Assembly: GCA_002007465.1 (NCBI GenBank)
Contig: LNAC01000854.1
Location: 353,492 to 417,491, forward strand
From: Ailurus styani
Lineage: Eukaryota; Chordata; Mammalia; Carnivora; Ailuridae
Reading direction: 5' to 3'
Length of the DNA: 64,000 nt
Both the position numbers and the translations under genes were made by a program. Numbering within the stretch: the first letter of the stretch is position 1; each line of letters opens with the position of its first letter. The notes below the pieces were generated by a model, which saw only the letters and a program-made list of their open reading frames with translations, did no database searches and had not been told where the DNA came from. Positions 46,801 through 57,520 of the stretch are shown piece after piece.

Positions 46801-49800
46801 GTCAGAACATCTTTGTGACATGGGGGTCACTGTACCTACACAAAAAGACAAAACACCTGAGGTTCAGTGAGGTTAGCTGAGCTACACATGAATGTTGGAA
46901 CCAGTCCTCAAATGTACCTTGTGCTCCAGATCAGTGTTGTTGTATGTGAGGGTCATCACACAGGTGTGTGTGTCTTTGTCTTTTCTGTCCCTGCATCTAC
47001 CTTGAAGCTGCATGCTTGGATGAGGAGCACGAGCAGCCCAGCTGGAGGAGGATAGGGCCATGAGCCGTGGCGCCCCCTGCTGGAACCTCCACATAAGTTC
47101 GCCAGTGCTGGACCATCTCCATTAAACCACAGCAGCACATCTCGTTCTCAAATCTCCTGCTTCTCCCATTTCTCCTCAAACCCCAAATCACCTTCATCCC
47201 CTAAATCTGTCCCTCTTTCAGAGTTCCCTGGCTCAGTGAGTGAGTCCGCTATCCACTCAGTTACCAAACTGAAAAACCAAGACATGAAATTGTGACTCTG
47301 GCTACTCTTTCAGGCCCCATTTCCAGCAAAGAACCAAGTTCTTCCAGATCTCCCTCCTAAATAATCGGGCAGCTGGCCTACCTCCCCCCACCCCATGGCA
47401 TCCAGACCTCCATCTGTCACCTGCAATGACTGTGGCAGTTTCCTAACTTGGCTCCCGTGCCCCTTCTACTCTTCTCCACATCGTGCTCAGAAATAACCTT
47501 TATAAAAACCAAATCTGATCAAGCTCTTTCCCTGCATGAAGCCTCTTTTAATCTTCCCGTTGAGTCCAGACCATCTACTTTGTTTATGGGATCCTCCGGG
47601 CCTCTCTGTCTCGGCCTCCCCAGCTTCATCTCCCGCCGCTACTTTAGCATAAATACCTGCTTCCAAAACCACTCCATTTATTTAAGCGTCTTTTTCGTTA
47701 AGATTTATTTATTTATTTGATACAGAGAGAGAGAGAGGTCAGATCACAAGTAGGCAGAGAGGCAGGCAGAGAGAGAGAGAGGAGGAAGCAGGCTCCCTGC
47801 CGAGCAGAGAGCCTGATGCGGGGCTCGATTCCAGGACCCTGAGATCATGACCTGAGCAGAAGGCAGAGGCTTTAACCCACTGAGCCACTCAGGTGCCCCT
47901 ATTTAAGCATCTTGAAACTACCCTTTCTCTTACACCTGGAGGGGCTTGCGCTCGTTCTTCCCTTGGGCTCCAGTGCTCTTTCCTCCTCCTGATACACGTT
48001 AGGCTCTGATGTGACTGCGAGCTGTGAGCGGCACTGCCGTGTTCCCTCCCCTGCCCCTAGAATGCTATGCGGTGGCTTCCGTACACTGGGGACTCGACAC
48101 CTCTTTTAAATTAATCTCCTCTACAACTTCCCAGGCCAAATTTGAGCTGATCGTGTCAGAGGCCTCATACCTACGCAGTCTGCATGTGGCCGTGGATCAT
48201 TTCCAGCTCTCAGCCCCACTGCGGGCCACCCTTTCCAACCAGGAATACCAGTGGCTCTTCTCTCGTTTACAGGACGTGCGTGAAGTCAGCACCACGTGAG
48301 ACTCCTCTTCTCCCAAACACCACTCACTCAGAGTCTTTAGCCTGTAAACCATCGGTGGTGGTGGTGGTGGTGGTGGTGGTGGTGGTGTTTTCCTCTCAGC
48401 AGCCCTCTCGTTGCTCCCTTCGTGATTCCCAATGCTGTGGGAACAGGGAGAGCAAAGAAGAGGAGAGGGTGTGTGGGTGGATAGATCCATCCACGGATCA
48501 GCAGATGAATGAGAAACACTTGCCAGGTTGAGGACGGGAAGTACTGTGGGCAGCGCTGCCCTGGAGATGGGCTGTGGGAAACAGGCAAAGATCGGAAAGC
48601 CAGAAAGAATCAAAAGAAGAATAGGAAATGGAATAGAAGGATCAGAGGGTTATATCAGGGGCAAACTCAGGATTGCCTTGGAGAGAACTCCAGAGCACAG
48701 CAGGGGCGCACAGCTAGGAACAGTCGATAGAAGTTACCGACTAATAGAAAGGAGTCACAAGCTCAAGGTGTAGCAGGGGTCAGCCAGCTGCTCACCTGAG
48801 GCTCACAAGTCTCAGGCGACTTGTGTGAATACTGTGCAGGTTCCTTTCAGACCTGGAGGAGAACTTCGAGAACAACATCTTCACGTTCCAAGTGTGTGAT
48901 GTCGTCCTGAACCATGCTCCCAATTTCCGTCGGGTCTACCTGCCTTATGTCACCAACCAGACCTACCAGGAACGTACCTTCCAAGGCCTGCTGTAAGACC
49001 GGATCCCCATCCCGCCCCCTGTGGGCTCGCAGTGACCTTGCCCGAGACCCCCAAGTCCCAGCCCTGAGTAGTACCCCCAGAGCACACGTTGCTGTGCCTG
49101 TGCCGTGATCCCAGCCCACCTTTCAGACGCCCCACCACAGACACCCACTGCGTGTCCACTCCCCGTGCCTTCACTGTGTCTCCAGCCCTCCCCGCGTCCC
49201 TGCTCACTGGAGGCTCGCTGCCCACACAGGAACAGCAACAGCAGTTTCCGAGACGTCCTGGAGAAGCTGGAGAGCGACCCCGTCTGCCAGCGCCTTTCCC
49301 TCAAGTCCTTCCTGATCCTGCCCTTCCAGCGCATCACGCGACTCAAACTGCTGCTCCAGGTACTGCGGGTCCCCCTTTGGGCCCCTCCCCTCCACCTGAA
49401 AGGGGTAATCAGGGAGCCCCAAGGCACGGACTGGCCATTCTACTGCCCCTTTCCCACCCCGTGTGGACGATGTGCGCCTTCCCCCCATCGCCCACACCCT
49501 TCTTCTTTGGGGTGGATTTGCTGCCAAAATTTTGTTCCTAGACTTCGTTAGCCGACCCTCAGTTCCCTCTCCCTATTTTCCCACCCCTTGTTTCCCTCTG
49601 GCTCCTGCCTACCGTTTGTTCTCTAGAACATTCTGAAGAGAACACAGCCTGGCTCTTCCGAGGAAGCAGAGGCCACCAAGGCACATCATGCACTGGAGGA
49701 GGTGAGCAGCCACCACCCCGGCTCAGGCTCCTTGCCGGGCCTTCACAGAGGAGTCTTCTTCTGCAAAGGCCCATGACTCCAGCGAGCACGGGACGGTGCT

Positions 49801-52800
49801 AGTGGGACTGCTCAGCTACCTCCGTGTGCCCACCAAACCTCCAAACACCGTCTCCCCAACCCCCCGGCCCCGGTCTCCTTCCAAGGGACTCTGCTCTCGC
49901 TAGCACCATCCCCAAATTAAAGCTTACGTTCACCCCACCCGAGAAGGCCCTCTCAGGTCATACAAGGCATACCGGAGGCCCAGAACTTCAATTCGATGCT
50001 GCTGCATGCCATCCCAGCCTTCCAGAAAAAAAACGGAGGCTGTCCTAACCAACCTCCAGATTTCTTGCAGGGGACTCCAAGGTCAAAGCCTCTAACACAG
50101 TGCTCTTCCCCTCCCCTCACCCTGCTCGCCGTTCAGCTGATCCGGGACTGTAATAACAATGTCCAGAGGATGCGACGGACAGAGGAGCTCATCTACCTGA
50201 GCCAGAAGATTGAGTTTGAATGCAAAGTGAGTCGGTCCCTCGCGCCCCCGCCCCGCCAGGGAAGCTTCACTGTGGCATCACTCGCAGGTCACCCTCTAAT
50301 GCAGAACCATCTCGTTCACACCGACTCGGTCTCTGGCCTTACTTCTGCCCACCTTCTCGTCTGTCCTATTTCTGGGACACCCAAATGCCTGCTTCCCTCT
50401 CCATGACACATGATCAAGTGAAAAAGGATAGACACAGAAGTGTGTGTTTACAGCATATTATCTTTGGTGAAAAAGTAGGAGGACGCAAGCCTGGGTCTGT
50501 GATTGCTTGTATATGCAGAGAAACTCTGGAAGGGTACATGGGATATAAAGGACTGTGGTCACCGGAGGGGGGTTACCTGAGGGGGAAGAAGTGCATTTGG
50601 GAAGTGGGCAGGCGAGGGAGAACTTACCAAGGTGTAAACCTTTGTAAAGATACATTTAGGGCTTAAACCATTGAATATTTTGTCAGGTCTTCACCTAGTC
50701 CAACCAAAGCAATATGAAATTAATTCCAAATATAGGGCCAAAATCTCTCATCAAAATACAAATGTAAATCAACATTCCACATTCAAATTCCACCTCAGAG
50801 CAGATACCACCCTCACTTCCCTTGAGGAGCAGGGAAATCCTTGACCCGCATGTTAATTGAAGTCCAGTATCCTTATCTTTACCCAACTTCCAATTCCCAG
50901 CAGACCCCACCCAGTTCTCCTCAGCCTCATTCCTACACACGACCCCACCTGCTCGTCTCAGCTCTCCGGTTCTAACCAGAGAAAGAACAAATGTCGGAAC
51001 TGACCAAACCCTTTAACTTCTAAGACACACAATGTCCTGCTCCCTGCCTTATACCCTCACATGCCCTAACTGGGGTCTGCCAGTCCCCTTTCAGTTGAGG
51101 CTTCCTGGGCTGACTTTGTCCTGTAGTCCCTGTCTTGGGTTGACCCTCAGGCACCTGCCACTGGCCTGGGCTGTGGACGCGGGAGCTGCACAGCAGTAGG
51201 CAGGGGTAGGTGGAGGGCTCTGATGGGCTGTGAGCAGGAAGGAGGATGTGGAAGCGGTGAGTGTCAGGGGTGGAACTCGGGAGGAAGAGGCACGGTGGGG
51301 AGTGCAGGACCGAGGAAGGCTCACAGTTGCCCTGTCCGTGACGCTGCCTTTCCTGTCTTCCCCGCTCTGCAGATATTCCCGCTCATTTCACAGTCGCGCT
51401 GGCTGGTGAAGAGTGGAGAGCTGACGGCCCTGGAGTTCAGCCTCTCCCCAGGGCTGCGCAGGAAGCTGAACACACGCCCCGTGCACCTGCATCTCTTCAA
51501 TGACTGTCTGTTGCTGTCTCGGCCCCGAGAGTCAGTGGCTGGACTGGGAGGCCAGAGCACAGAGGGGGAAGGGGTGGCGCCAGAGGGCAGGCCTCACAGG
51601 GACAGAGCAGGCTCGTGGAACGGCTCGTAGAGCCCTTCTCAGTGGCTCGGCCCATGTCGAGTGCAGGCCATGGCCTAGAGAAGAGAAAGAGAGGGGATCC
51701 CACCAATTCTGTCAGAGACCATCTGGCAGGATCTGTACTGTGTTATAGACACAGAGCAAAATGTAGCAAACTAGCTTCAGCTTCCCACAGGTTCAGATCG
51801 GTTTGTTTGGGCTAGACTCAGCCTTAGCCAGCTCCAGATCCTAACTCTTTGGTCCTCAGGGTCTTAGAACATTTATATTGGCTCTATCTCTCCAACTCTT
51901 TAAAGTGGTGAAGTATTCACTGCACTAGACGTGTGGTTTGCCAGGTTGGTGACAAATCCCTGGGGACTCTGGTGCTACCGTCTTGGGAGCAAGGTAGCAT
52001 CATCTCATGGTTTTTATGAGAATGTGCAAGCTGCAAAGGATAGGGATTTTGAATCCAAAGAGAGGAGGGTGGATGAAGTACGACAGTTACAGAACTGGGT
52101 TGACAGGCCTTGTGTTTTGCAGGGGTAGCCGATTCCTGGTATTCGACCATGCTCCCTTCTCCTCCATCCGAGGGGAAAAGTGTGAAATGAAGCTCCACGG
52201 ACCTCACAAAAACCTCTTCCGACTCTTCCTGCTGCACAACGCACAGGGCACGCAGGCTGAGTTCCTCTTCAGCACTGAGACCCAGTGAGATGGGGCTGGG
52301 CAGAGGGGCTGGGGAGGGAGGGCGCGCAGACGTCCTGGGAAGGAAGTGGGGCCGGGGCAGAAAATGTGCCCAGACAACAGCCACAGCACTGTTTCTCCTA
52401 TTCCGGACTAGAGGGCATCCATAGGGAACCCCAAACCCAAACTCTTAGAGCTAATAGACAACTTGCAGGAGACGGGGTAGGAAAGGGTGCAAAGTTACTA
52501 CCAAAGTTTAGCATCTGTTTTATGCTCTTCGGTCAAGAGGGACAAAGTCTGCAAGACACAACAGAAAGGAGATGGGCTGGTGTGGAGTAACTAAAGAACT
52601 GAATGATGTCTGTGCATGATTGGCCAGGCGCATAAGCCGGAAACTCTCCAGTCCCAGAGGCCGGTGGACGAACATGTGAACGAGACAAGCCCTGGGATGT
52701 CTTTGGCTTGCTTTCCTCCCACCTGCCAACCCAGCCCTCTGTTGAGCAGGAATCTGTAGTGTTGAGAACTTTGATATGCTCATCTTTTTAATAATAATGA

Positions 52801-55800
52801 TAATAATAAATACATTCACACACAGGTACATACACTTTGGAGAGTATTAAAGAATAAGACCTGTAAACCCTGGCACTCGGTACCTAAAATAATGAACAAC
52901 TACAGCACTACAGCTACTGTTGCTGTTCTAAGAGATTGAAGAAGCCTCATCTTTAAAAAGCTTGACATGACACACATGGTCCAAGGGTCCTTGTGTTGTA
53001 GTCACGTTTCAGTTTTGTCTCTCGCAAGACACCTCGGGATAGGATCAGCCATACCTGTCTTCACTTATGGGACACGGGCTGATAGGAAGGGTTTGTATAC
53101 AAAATGTCACCAAAATCAAGTCATCAGATACAGACTCGTGTCCTTTATTTACTGTTTTGGGCAGCATCTTCCTGGAATACAAATAGTGTCCGCTCTCAAT
53201 CACTCCAGTGTTTTTCGAAGCAGAGGCTAACATAATGCAAAAGCCTTCAGATAATTACAAAATTAGTTTGGGTTGTATTGCATGACCAAAAAAATAGTAG
53301 GTATATTTCCCTGACCTAATTGTGATTACAGAATAATTTTTATCTCTGAGATATTTGATGGAAGGGAGGTAGGCAATAGGGGATCGAGAATTATGCCGTG
53401 ATAGAGGGAATCTAAACTGAGATGAACATTCTGCTCAGTACAAAATGGAAAATCTCGTGTATAATGTGCCATTATACACAGTGACATTGTGCCCTCACTT
53501 GAAAGATATGCCATTGAGAGGATAAGCTTAGAAAGAAAAGGAGAAAAATAAAGGGTGATAAACACAGTAACATACAATTCAAGATCTCATGTTTCCAAGT
53601 AAACAAAGTCCCATTGACTTTTGTCCTAGATGTCATTGAACTGGGCTTTTTGAGCCAGACAAGGCTTTCCCGCAGTCTTTGCCCTTCCCCGTCACTGGCC
53701 TTCATCCTGCACCCCAGAGCTGCCGTTGAGGCATTGACCCTGCTTTGTTTCCCCAGAAGTGAAAAGCTTCGATGGATCTCAGCCTTGGCCATGCCCAGAG
53801 AGGAGTTGGACCTTCTAGAGTGTTACGGTGAGTGAGGGGATAAAAGGGAGAGAAAAATGGCAGGACTAGAAGTCACCTTGGGATGTAGGAGGTTAGGAGG
53901 CTAAGTGCTAACTCTGAGAGACTCCCAGTTACTGCTTCTGTCCAGAATTTTAGCGTGGAAGTCTGGCCACTAAAGCTTAAGCCCCTGAGATGATCCACTT
54001 AAAACCACTCGCCACAATGGTACTGCCTCTGCCTCCATAAACTTTCTCCCTTGGACAATAATTTGCTCTTTTTCAATATTTGTCAGTCTCTCCTGCTATT
54101 ATTTTGCTTAGATTTCACCTGCTTAAAGGTCTTGGGGAAATATGAGGAGAAAGTGGGGCTGGAGTGGGTGTTGTAGGAGAATAGCAGCCTAGTAGGTTTG
54201 TTTTAACTACACCCTCTCCCAAATTACCTGAGTCCACTGCCCTTAGCCCTGGCTTCCAGGTTCCCCCAGGGAGCCACAGACACACGCACATACTACAAAT
54301 GTGTCTTGCATTCATGTGAAGCCCAGATTTCTGGGTCTCATAAAAGCCCCACAGTTTTCCTCTGGTAAGAATTCCCTAATTGGTATCCAGAGAGAAACTG
54401 AACTCAAAGGGACACTGGTAACTCAAAGGAACAAACAAATACAAGGAACCTTGGAAAAGGAAGTAGGAGAACCAGGCTGTAAACTGAGTTTTACCAACGT
54501 GTTCGCTCTGTGATGGGTCTGCTGGCCTTCATTTCCCCAGTTGGAAGGAAGCCAAGATGATGATGCTTCCTCCTTCACTGTTGTCTTGTAAATGGCAGAC
54601 GAAGATAAGCTTTAAAAAAGAAGTACAGATAATGTAGTGTTCTGTTTGTTTTCTGAGGGAACCAGCAAAGTGTGGTAATGTAGGAAGAACCATCAACCCA
54701 CATTAAGATGGAAGGCTTGTGGGTCAGGAGTCCTCCGAGGCTTGATATCTTGAGCTTTAAAACTATGGAAATTTCCTCTGGTTCACAAAAATACTGAGAG
54801 AGAGAAAATCCAGAATTTCCTGAGGAATCATCTTGACCAGCCCAGTCACTTACAAGTGAGGAAACTGAAGCTAACGGGGATTAAGCGCCTTACTTAGGTC
54901 ACACGTGGAGCCCCACAGTTGCGTGTCTTCCAGTCCCACATCAGGTGCTGGGAAGGAAATGAAGAATGAATCACAGAATCAGATTTTACAGTCTATTTGG
55001 GGAGGCAGAACACATACACAGAGCAATTGGATAAGAGGTAAATGGTTTGGCCTGGACAATTAGTTTTAAAGGAATTCAGAATCCATTGAGGACTAAAGAG
55101 TCAGGGAAAGTTACAGAGGGAAGATGGGTCTTTAGCAGAACTTGAGTAATAATGAGTCACTGAAGGTGGTCACAACGTATTTCTTAATTTATCTTCCCTG
55201 GAGAAATAGATTTTTGATTCATATCTGTTTCGATATTTCTATTTCCTTTTTGACCATTTTGTTTCCTGGTAGAGGATGAAGAGTTTTCCAAGTGTCTCAT
55301 TTGTCTGTAGCTTTCTAAAGCCTGAACACTCTCTCTCCTGAGCCCTCCCAACGCTGCCCCCCCACCCCCGTAATTCCCCCTCGGTGTTCCAGTCATTTGT
55401 CCTTCCTAACCTCTCTTCACACTCTTCTCTTCCAAAGACTCCCTACAAGTACAGTGCCTTCGAGCCTACAAACCCCGAGAGAACGACGAGTTGGCGCTAG
55501 AAAAGGCAGACGTGGTGATGGTGACTCAGCAAAGCAGCGATGGTAAGAGGGAGAATCCGTGAGTAAGCTGGGCCCTGGAGGTGGGGTACTTTAGGTGGAG
55601 GTAATTGGTTCCTACATAACAAAGTACCACAAACAGGGTGACTTAAAACAAAAGAAGTGTATTCTCTCATGGTTCTAGAAGCCCGAAATCCAAAATCAAA
55701 TTGTTGCAGGGCCCTGCTCTCTCTGACACCTCTTGGGGAAAGTCCTTCCTTGCCTCTTCTAGCTTCTGGTGGCCCCAGGTATTCCTTGCCTTGTGGTAGC

Positions 55801-56400
55801 CTAACTCCAATCACTACCTCTGTCTTCCTTCTGTGTGTGTGTCCAAATTTCCCTCTTTTTATAAGGATACCAGTTATATGGGATTAAGGCCCACTTTACT
55901 CAAGTATGACCTCATCTAAACTTTACTAATTACACCTGCAACAACCCTATTTCCAAATAAGGTCACATTCTGAGGCACTTGCGGTTAAAATGTCAATATA
56001 TATTTTGTGGGAACACAGTTCAACCCATAAGAGTGGAGAAGCCCAAGAGTAGGCAGCTGTAGACCTTGTCAGAGCTAGAGTGGCCAGTGTGAACACACGG
56101 GGAGGCTGGATTTCCCATGCCGGGGGCTTTCCAGTCCTTTCAGCCTTACCATTCAGAAAAGCATTAGGGAAGGAGATCGGGGGAGGTTATTATGGGTCTC
56201 TGTCCCAGGTAATTCTTCTTCCCATCCACCCTGTGCCCCTAGGCTGGCTGGAGGGCATGCGACTCTCAGATGGGGAGCGAGGCTGGTTCCCTGTGCAGCA
56301 AGTGGAGTTCATTTCCAACCCAGATGTCCGTGCACGGAACCTGAAGGAAGCCCACCGAGTCAAGACTGCCAAACTACAGCTGGTAGAACAGCAGACCTAG
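40737..56400 (+). CDS. ARHGEF5: Rho guanine nucleotide exchange factor 5 (TIM), 14 coding exons
   Basis: This is a Dbl-family exchange factor that loads GTP onto Rho GTPases (mainly RhoA) and acts at the cortex and in Src-linked podosome and actin signalling. Coding exons are 40737-43827, 44381-44438, 44862-44926, 45128-45381, 48135-48295, 48840-48992, 49230-49359, 49627-49701, 50137-50226, 51373-51530, 52123-52284, 53757-53827, 55438-55542 and 56243-56400. All introns are GT-AG, phases join cleanly, and the total is 4731 nt (1576 residues plus stop; the human protein is about 1597). In order: a disordered, acidic then proline-rich N-terminus (1 to about 1050), an autoinhibitory helix (about 1072-1092), a DH domain (about 1157-1359) with [12 protein letters not shown], a PH domain (about 1360-1490) with the invariant Trp in EKLRWISAL, and an SH3 domain (about 1493-1555) with ALYDY-like [23 protein letters not shown] marks the start. 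No frameshift or premature stop was seen. Confidence 0.97.
44381..44438 (+). CDS. ARHGEF5: ARHGEF5 coding exon 2
   Basis: This 58-nt exon follows a CATTTCCAG acceptor and ends before GTGAGT. It encodes [19 protein letters not shown], matching the family segment before the REKKPKE motif. Entry is phase 1 and exit phase 2. Confidence 0.94.
44862..44926 (+). CDS. ARHGEF5: ARHGEF5 coding exon 3
   Basis: This 65-nt exon follows CCTCCACAG and ends before GTGAGT. It encodes [21 protein letters not shown], completing the Arg and Ser codons with its neighbours. The run is basic (RRRSK) and lies just before the autoinhibitory helix. Confidence 0.94.
45128..45381 (+). CDS. ARHGEF5: ARHGEF5 coding exon 4: autoinhibitory helix
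   Basis: This 254-nt exon follows CCCGTAG and ends before GTACCC in phase 0. It opens with [20 protein letters not shown], the helix that in TIM-type exchange factors packs on the DH active surface. Src-family phosphorylation of its tyrosines is known to relieve that block. It ends with [15 protein letters not shown] and HEDQKLQE. Confidence 0.96.
46065..46380 (+). repeat. Two adjacent MIR copies in an ARHGEF5 intron
   Basis: The first spans about 46065-46220 (CTTGCTGGCTATTTAACGG to TAGCAAGCACTCAAAAAATG). The second spans about 46225-46380 (GCCTGGCTTTGAATCCTGGC, TGTGTAACCTTAGGCAAGTT). Both lie head to tail on the plus strand. Confidence 0.82.
47390..48010 (+). repeat. L2 interrupted by a Can-SINE
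   Basis: GCAGTTTCCTAACTTGGCTC, AAATCTGATCAAGCTCTTTC, CCTCTTTTAATCTTCCCGTT and TCATCTCCCGCCGCTACT follow L2. The element appears to resume after the SINE at 47901. Confidence 0.65.
47692..47900 (-). mobile_element. Can-SINE in ARHGEF5 intron 45382-48134
   Basis: Reverse-strand element from TTAAGATTTATTTATTTATT to GAGCCACTCAGGTGCCCC. ATTTAAGCGTCTT and ATTTAAGCATCTT flank it. It interrupts L2-like sequence. Confidence 0.93.
48135..48295 (+). CDS. ARHGEF5: ARHGEF5 coding exon 5: start of the DH domain
   Basis: This 161-nt exon follows CTTCCCAG and ends before GTGAGA in phase 2. It encodes [23 protein letters not shown] and on to [13 protein letters not shown]. It carries conserved region 1 of the DH fold (helix alpha 1), which contacts the GTPase switch 1. 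The first residue is Ala where I recall Val in the human protein. Confidence 0.95.
48353..48388 (+). repeat. (GGT)n microsatellite in an ARHGEF5 intron
   Basis: About eleven perfect GGT units lie 58 bp downstream of the splice donor at 48296. The transcript strand is G-rich. Confidence 0.97.
48840..48992 (+). CDS. ARHGEF5: ARHGEF5 coding exon 6: DH domain
   Basis: This 153-nt exon follows ACTGTGCAG and ends before GTAAGA in phase 2. It encodes [20 protein letters not shown], then [16 protein letters not shown], the central DH helices. Confidence 0.95.
49230..49359 (+). CDS. ARHGEF5: ARHGEF5 coding exon 7: DH catalytic core
   Basis: This 130-nt exon follows CCACACAG and ends before GTACTG in phase 0. 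It encodes [17 protein letters not shown] and [18 protein letters not shown]. The latter is conserved region 3 of DH domains, which forms the main switch 2 contact. Confidence 0.96.
49627..49701 (+). CDS. ARHGEF5: ARHGEF5 coding exon 8: DH domain
   Basis: This 75-nt, frame-neutral exon follows GTTCTCTAG and ends before GTGAGC. It encodes [20 protein letters not shown] and ends ALEE. Confidence 0.95.
50137..50226 (+). CDS. ARHGEF5: ARHGEF5 coding exon 9: end of the DH domain
   Basis: This 90-nt, frame-neutral exon follows GCCGTTCAG and ends before GTGAGT. It encodes [20 protein letters not shown] and ends IEFECK, the long last DH helix leading into the PH domain. Confidence 0.95.
50405..50665 (+). 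mobile_element. Old L1M 3' UTR fragment in ARHGEF5 intron 50227-51372
   Basis: ACACAGAAGTGTGTGTTTAC, GCATATTATCTTTGGTG and CTCTGGAAGGGTACATGGGA are typical of L1M 3' UTR tails. Confidence 0.6.
51373..51530 (+). CDS. ARHGEF5: ARHGEF5 coding exon 10: first half of the PH domain
   Basis: This 158-nt exon follows GCTCTGCAG and ends before GTCAGT in phase 2. It encodes [20 protein letters not shown], the first strands of the PH domain, and ends [20 protein letters not shown] is a weaker donor than the others, but it is the only one that keeps the frame into REGSRFLVF. Confidence 0.94.
52123..52284 (+). CDS. ARHGEF5: ARHGEF5 coding exon 11: PH domain
   Basis: This 162-nt exon follows TGTTTTGCAG and ends before GTGAGA in phase 2. 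It encodes [20 protein letters not shown], then [19 protein letters not shown] and EFLFSTETQ. Confidence 0.95.
53757..53827 (+). CDS. ARHGEF5: ARHGEF5 coding exon 12: C-terminal PH helix
   Basis: This 71-nt exon follows TTCCCCAG and ends before GTGAGT in phase 1. It encodes [20 protein letters not shown] and ECY. The Trp is the near-invariant residue of the PH C-terminal helix. Confidence 0.95.
55438..55542 (+). CDS. ARHGEF5: ARHGEF5 coding exon 13: start of the SH3 domain
   Basis: This 105-nt exon follows TTCCAAAG and ends before GTAAGA in phase 1. It encodes [20 protein letters not shown] and [10 protein letters not shown], the first SH3 strands and the acidic RT loop. Confidence 0.95.
55585..56030 (+). 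mobile_element. Common mammalian interspersed repeat (LTR/MaLR-like), family uncertain
   Basis: The order TACATAACAAAGTACCACAA, GGTTCTAGAAGCCCGAAATC, TTCCTTGCCTCTTCTAGCTT, ACCTCATCTAAACTTTACTA, CCTATTTCCAAATAAGGTCA and AGTTCAACCCATAAG is one seen in many mammalian genomes. It fills most of the last ARHGEF5 intron. Confidence 0.6.
56243..56400 (+). CDS. ARHGEF5: ARHGEF5 last coding exon: end of SH3 and C-terminus
   Basis: This 158-nt coding part follows GCCCCTAG. It encodes [20 protein letters not shown], with the SH3 WLEG tryptophan and the conserved FP pair, then a basic tail ending KLQLVEQQT and TAG at 56398. Confidence 0.97.
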
Positions 56401-56943
56401 CTCTTTTCTGGGAGGAATTCCCTGAATGTAAGGACAAGATATTCCTGGAAAGGGCTGGCCCCAGAACCCTGCAACAGAGGCCTTCTGTGGACCCAGAAGT
56501 AGGCCACCTGAAAACTGGAGGACAAAATGCACCTACCAGTCACGAGTCCCAAACCTCCTTTCTGTGCTTTGTGCTTGGTGGAGGGATTTTGAGGGACTTT
56601 GCACTGGACTCTGAGAATCTTTTCACATAAGAAAAGGGACAAATAGCCAGGGAACTTTACCTCTACTATCATATAGTACTTAAACATTCTCTGTTTCCGA
56701 AGTGCCAATTCAGGACTGACCAAAGTGTCCATCATGGCTACAAGTTAAACAGAATCTGACCTCAGGCCACTGGAGGGAGATGTGTAAGGGGCATTAGCAC
56801 ATCAGATGAGAGGGTCAAACTGGTGGCCTCTAATATATCTTCCAACTCGAGGGATTTCCCAAAGCTATTGGTGTGAGGTCAGGGCATGTATCTCTGGGAT
56901 CTATGTTACTGGTGGTGATGTGAGGGTAGTACCCTCTCACTCT

Positions 56944-56949
56944 AATAAA
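56944..56949 (+). terminator. ARHGEF5: Polyadenylation signal AATAAA for ARHGEF5
   Basis: A canonical hexamer lies 544 bp after the stop codon, followed within 30 bp by a GT/T-rich stretch (GAGTGTTTTCTTCT) suited to CstF binding. It is the first good candidate downstream of the stop. Confidence 0.75.
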
Positions 56950-57339
56950 CTTGGCACTGCTCTGAGTGTTTTCTTCTCAGACTCCTGAACACTGAACAAG
57001 GTACAGAACATGGGATCCCATGAGGATTCCAGGCCACTTGATTTAGGTGCCGTGAAAGACCAAGATGGTGCCTAGGTCACAGATGCCGACTCTTGCTTTA
57101 TGACTTCCAAGAGTTTGGGCAGCTTTTCTGTTTGTTTTGGCCTCCAATGTTGTATAAGGGCTTAGAAGGAACTGATGTGTGATGAAAATCCCATTCAAAC
57201 CTTCTTTTTTATTGAACCCATAAATTAAGGCATAGGTTAGTTAGAGTGGATTTGGAAATCCTACTCAGAACATTCATGGTTTTATATTTTGGCTTGAATT
57301 ATGGTGAAGGTGTCTCCCCAGCTGTTTCATCCTCTTTGT

Positions 57340-57520
57340 GAAAAGCAGCATGTGTAATGGAAGAGTCCTAGAACTCACATCAAGAGACCACTTCCAGTTA
57401 CTGTGCTGCCATGATTCAGCCTGTCCATCCATGTGTCAGTTTCCTTACATGTAAAAGATAGGATTGGACCAAGTAACCTCAAAGTCCTATCCAACTCTGC
57501 CAAATAAGATTCTCTATCTC
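57340..57520 (+). repeat. MIRb downstream of ARHGEF5
   Basis: GTCAGTTTCCTTACATGTAA, AAGATAGGATTGGACCAAGT and CTCAAAGTCCTATCCAACTC follow the MIRb order. Confidence 0.78.

Larger units (their letters stand above)
40725..56970 (+). other. ARHGEF5: ARHGEF5 transcription unit from exon 2 to the inferred 3' end
   Basis: The unit begins at the acceptor of the first coding exon (TTTAG before 40725) and ends about 20 bp after the AATAAA at 56944. The 3' UTR is about 570 bp, all within the last exon. The untranslated first exon was not located. The CpG island at 33.6-34.26 kb is the likeliest site, leaving a first intron of about 6.5 kb. Introns hold Can-SINE, MIR, L2 and L1M fragments, and the largest annotated one (45382-48134) is 2.75 kb. 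Confidence 0.85.
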
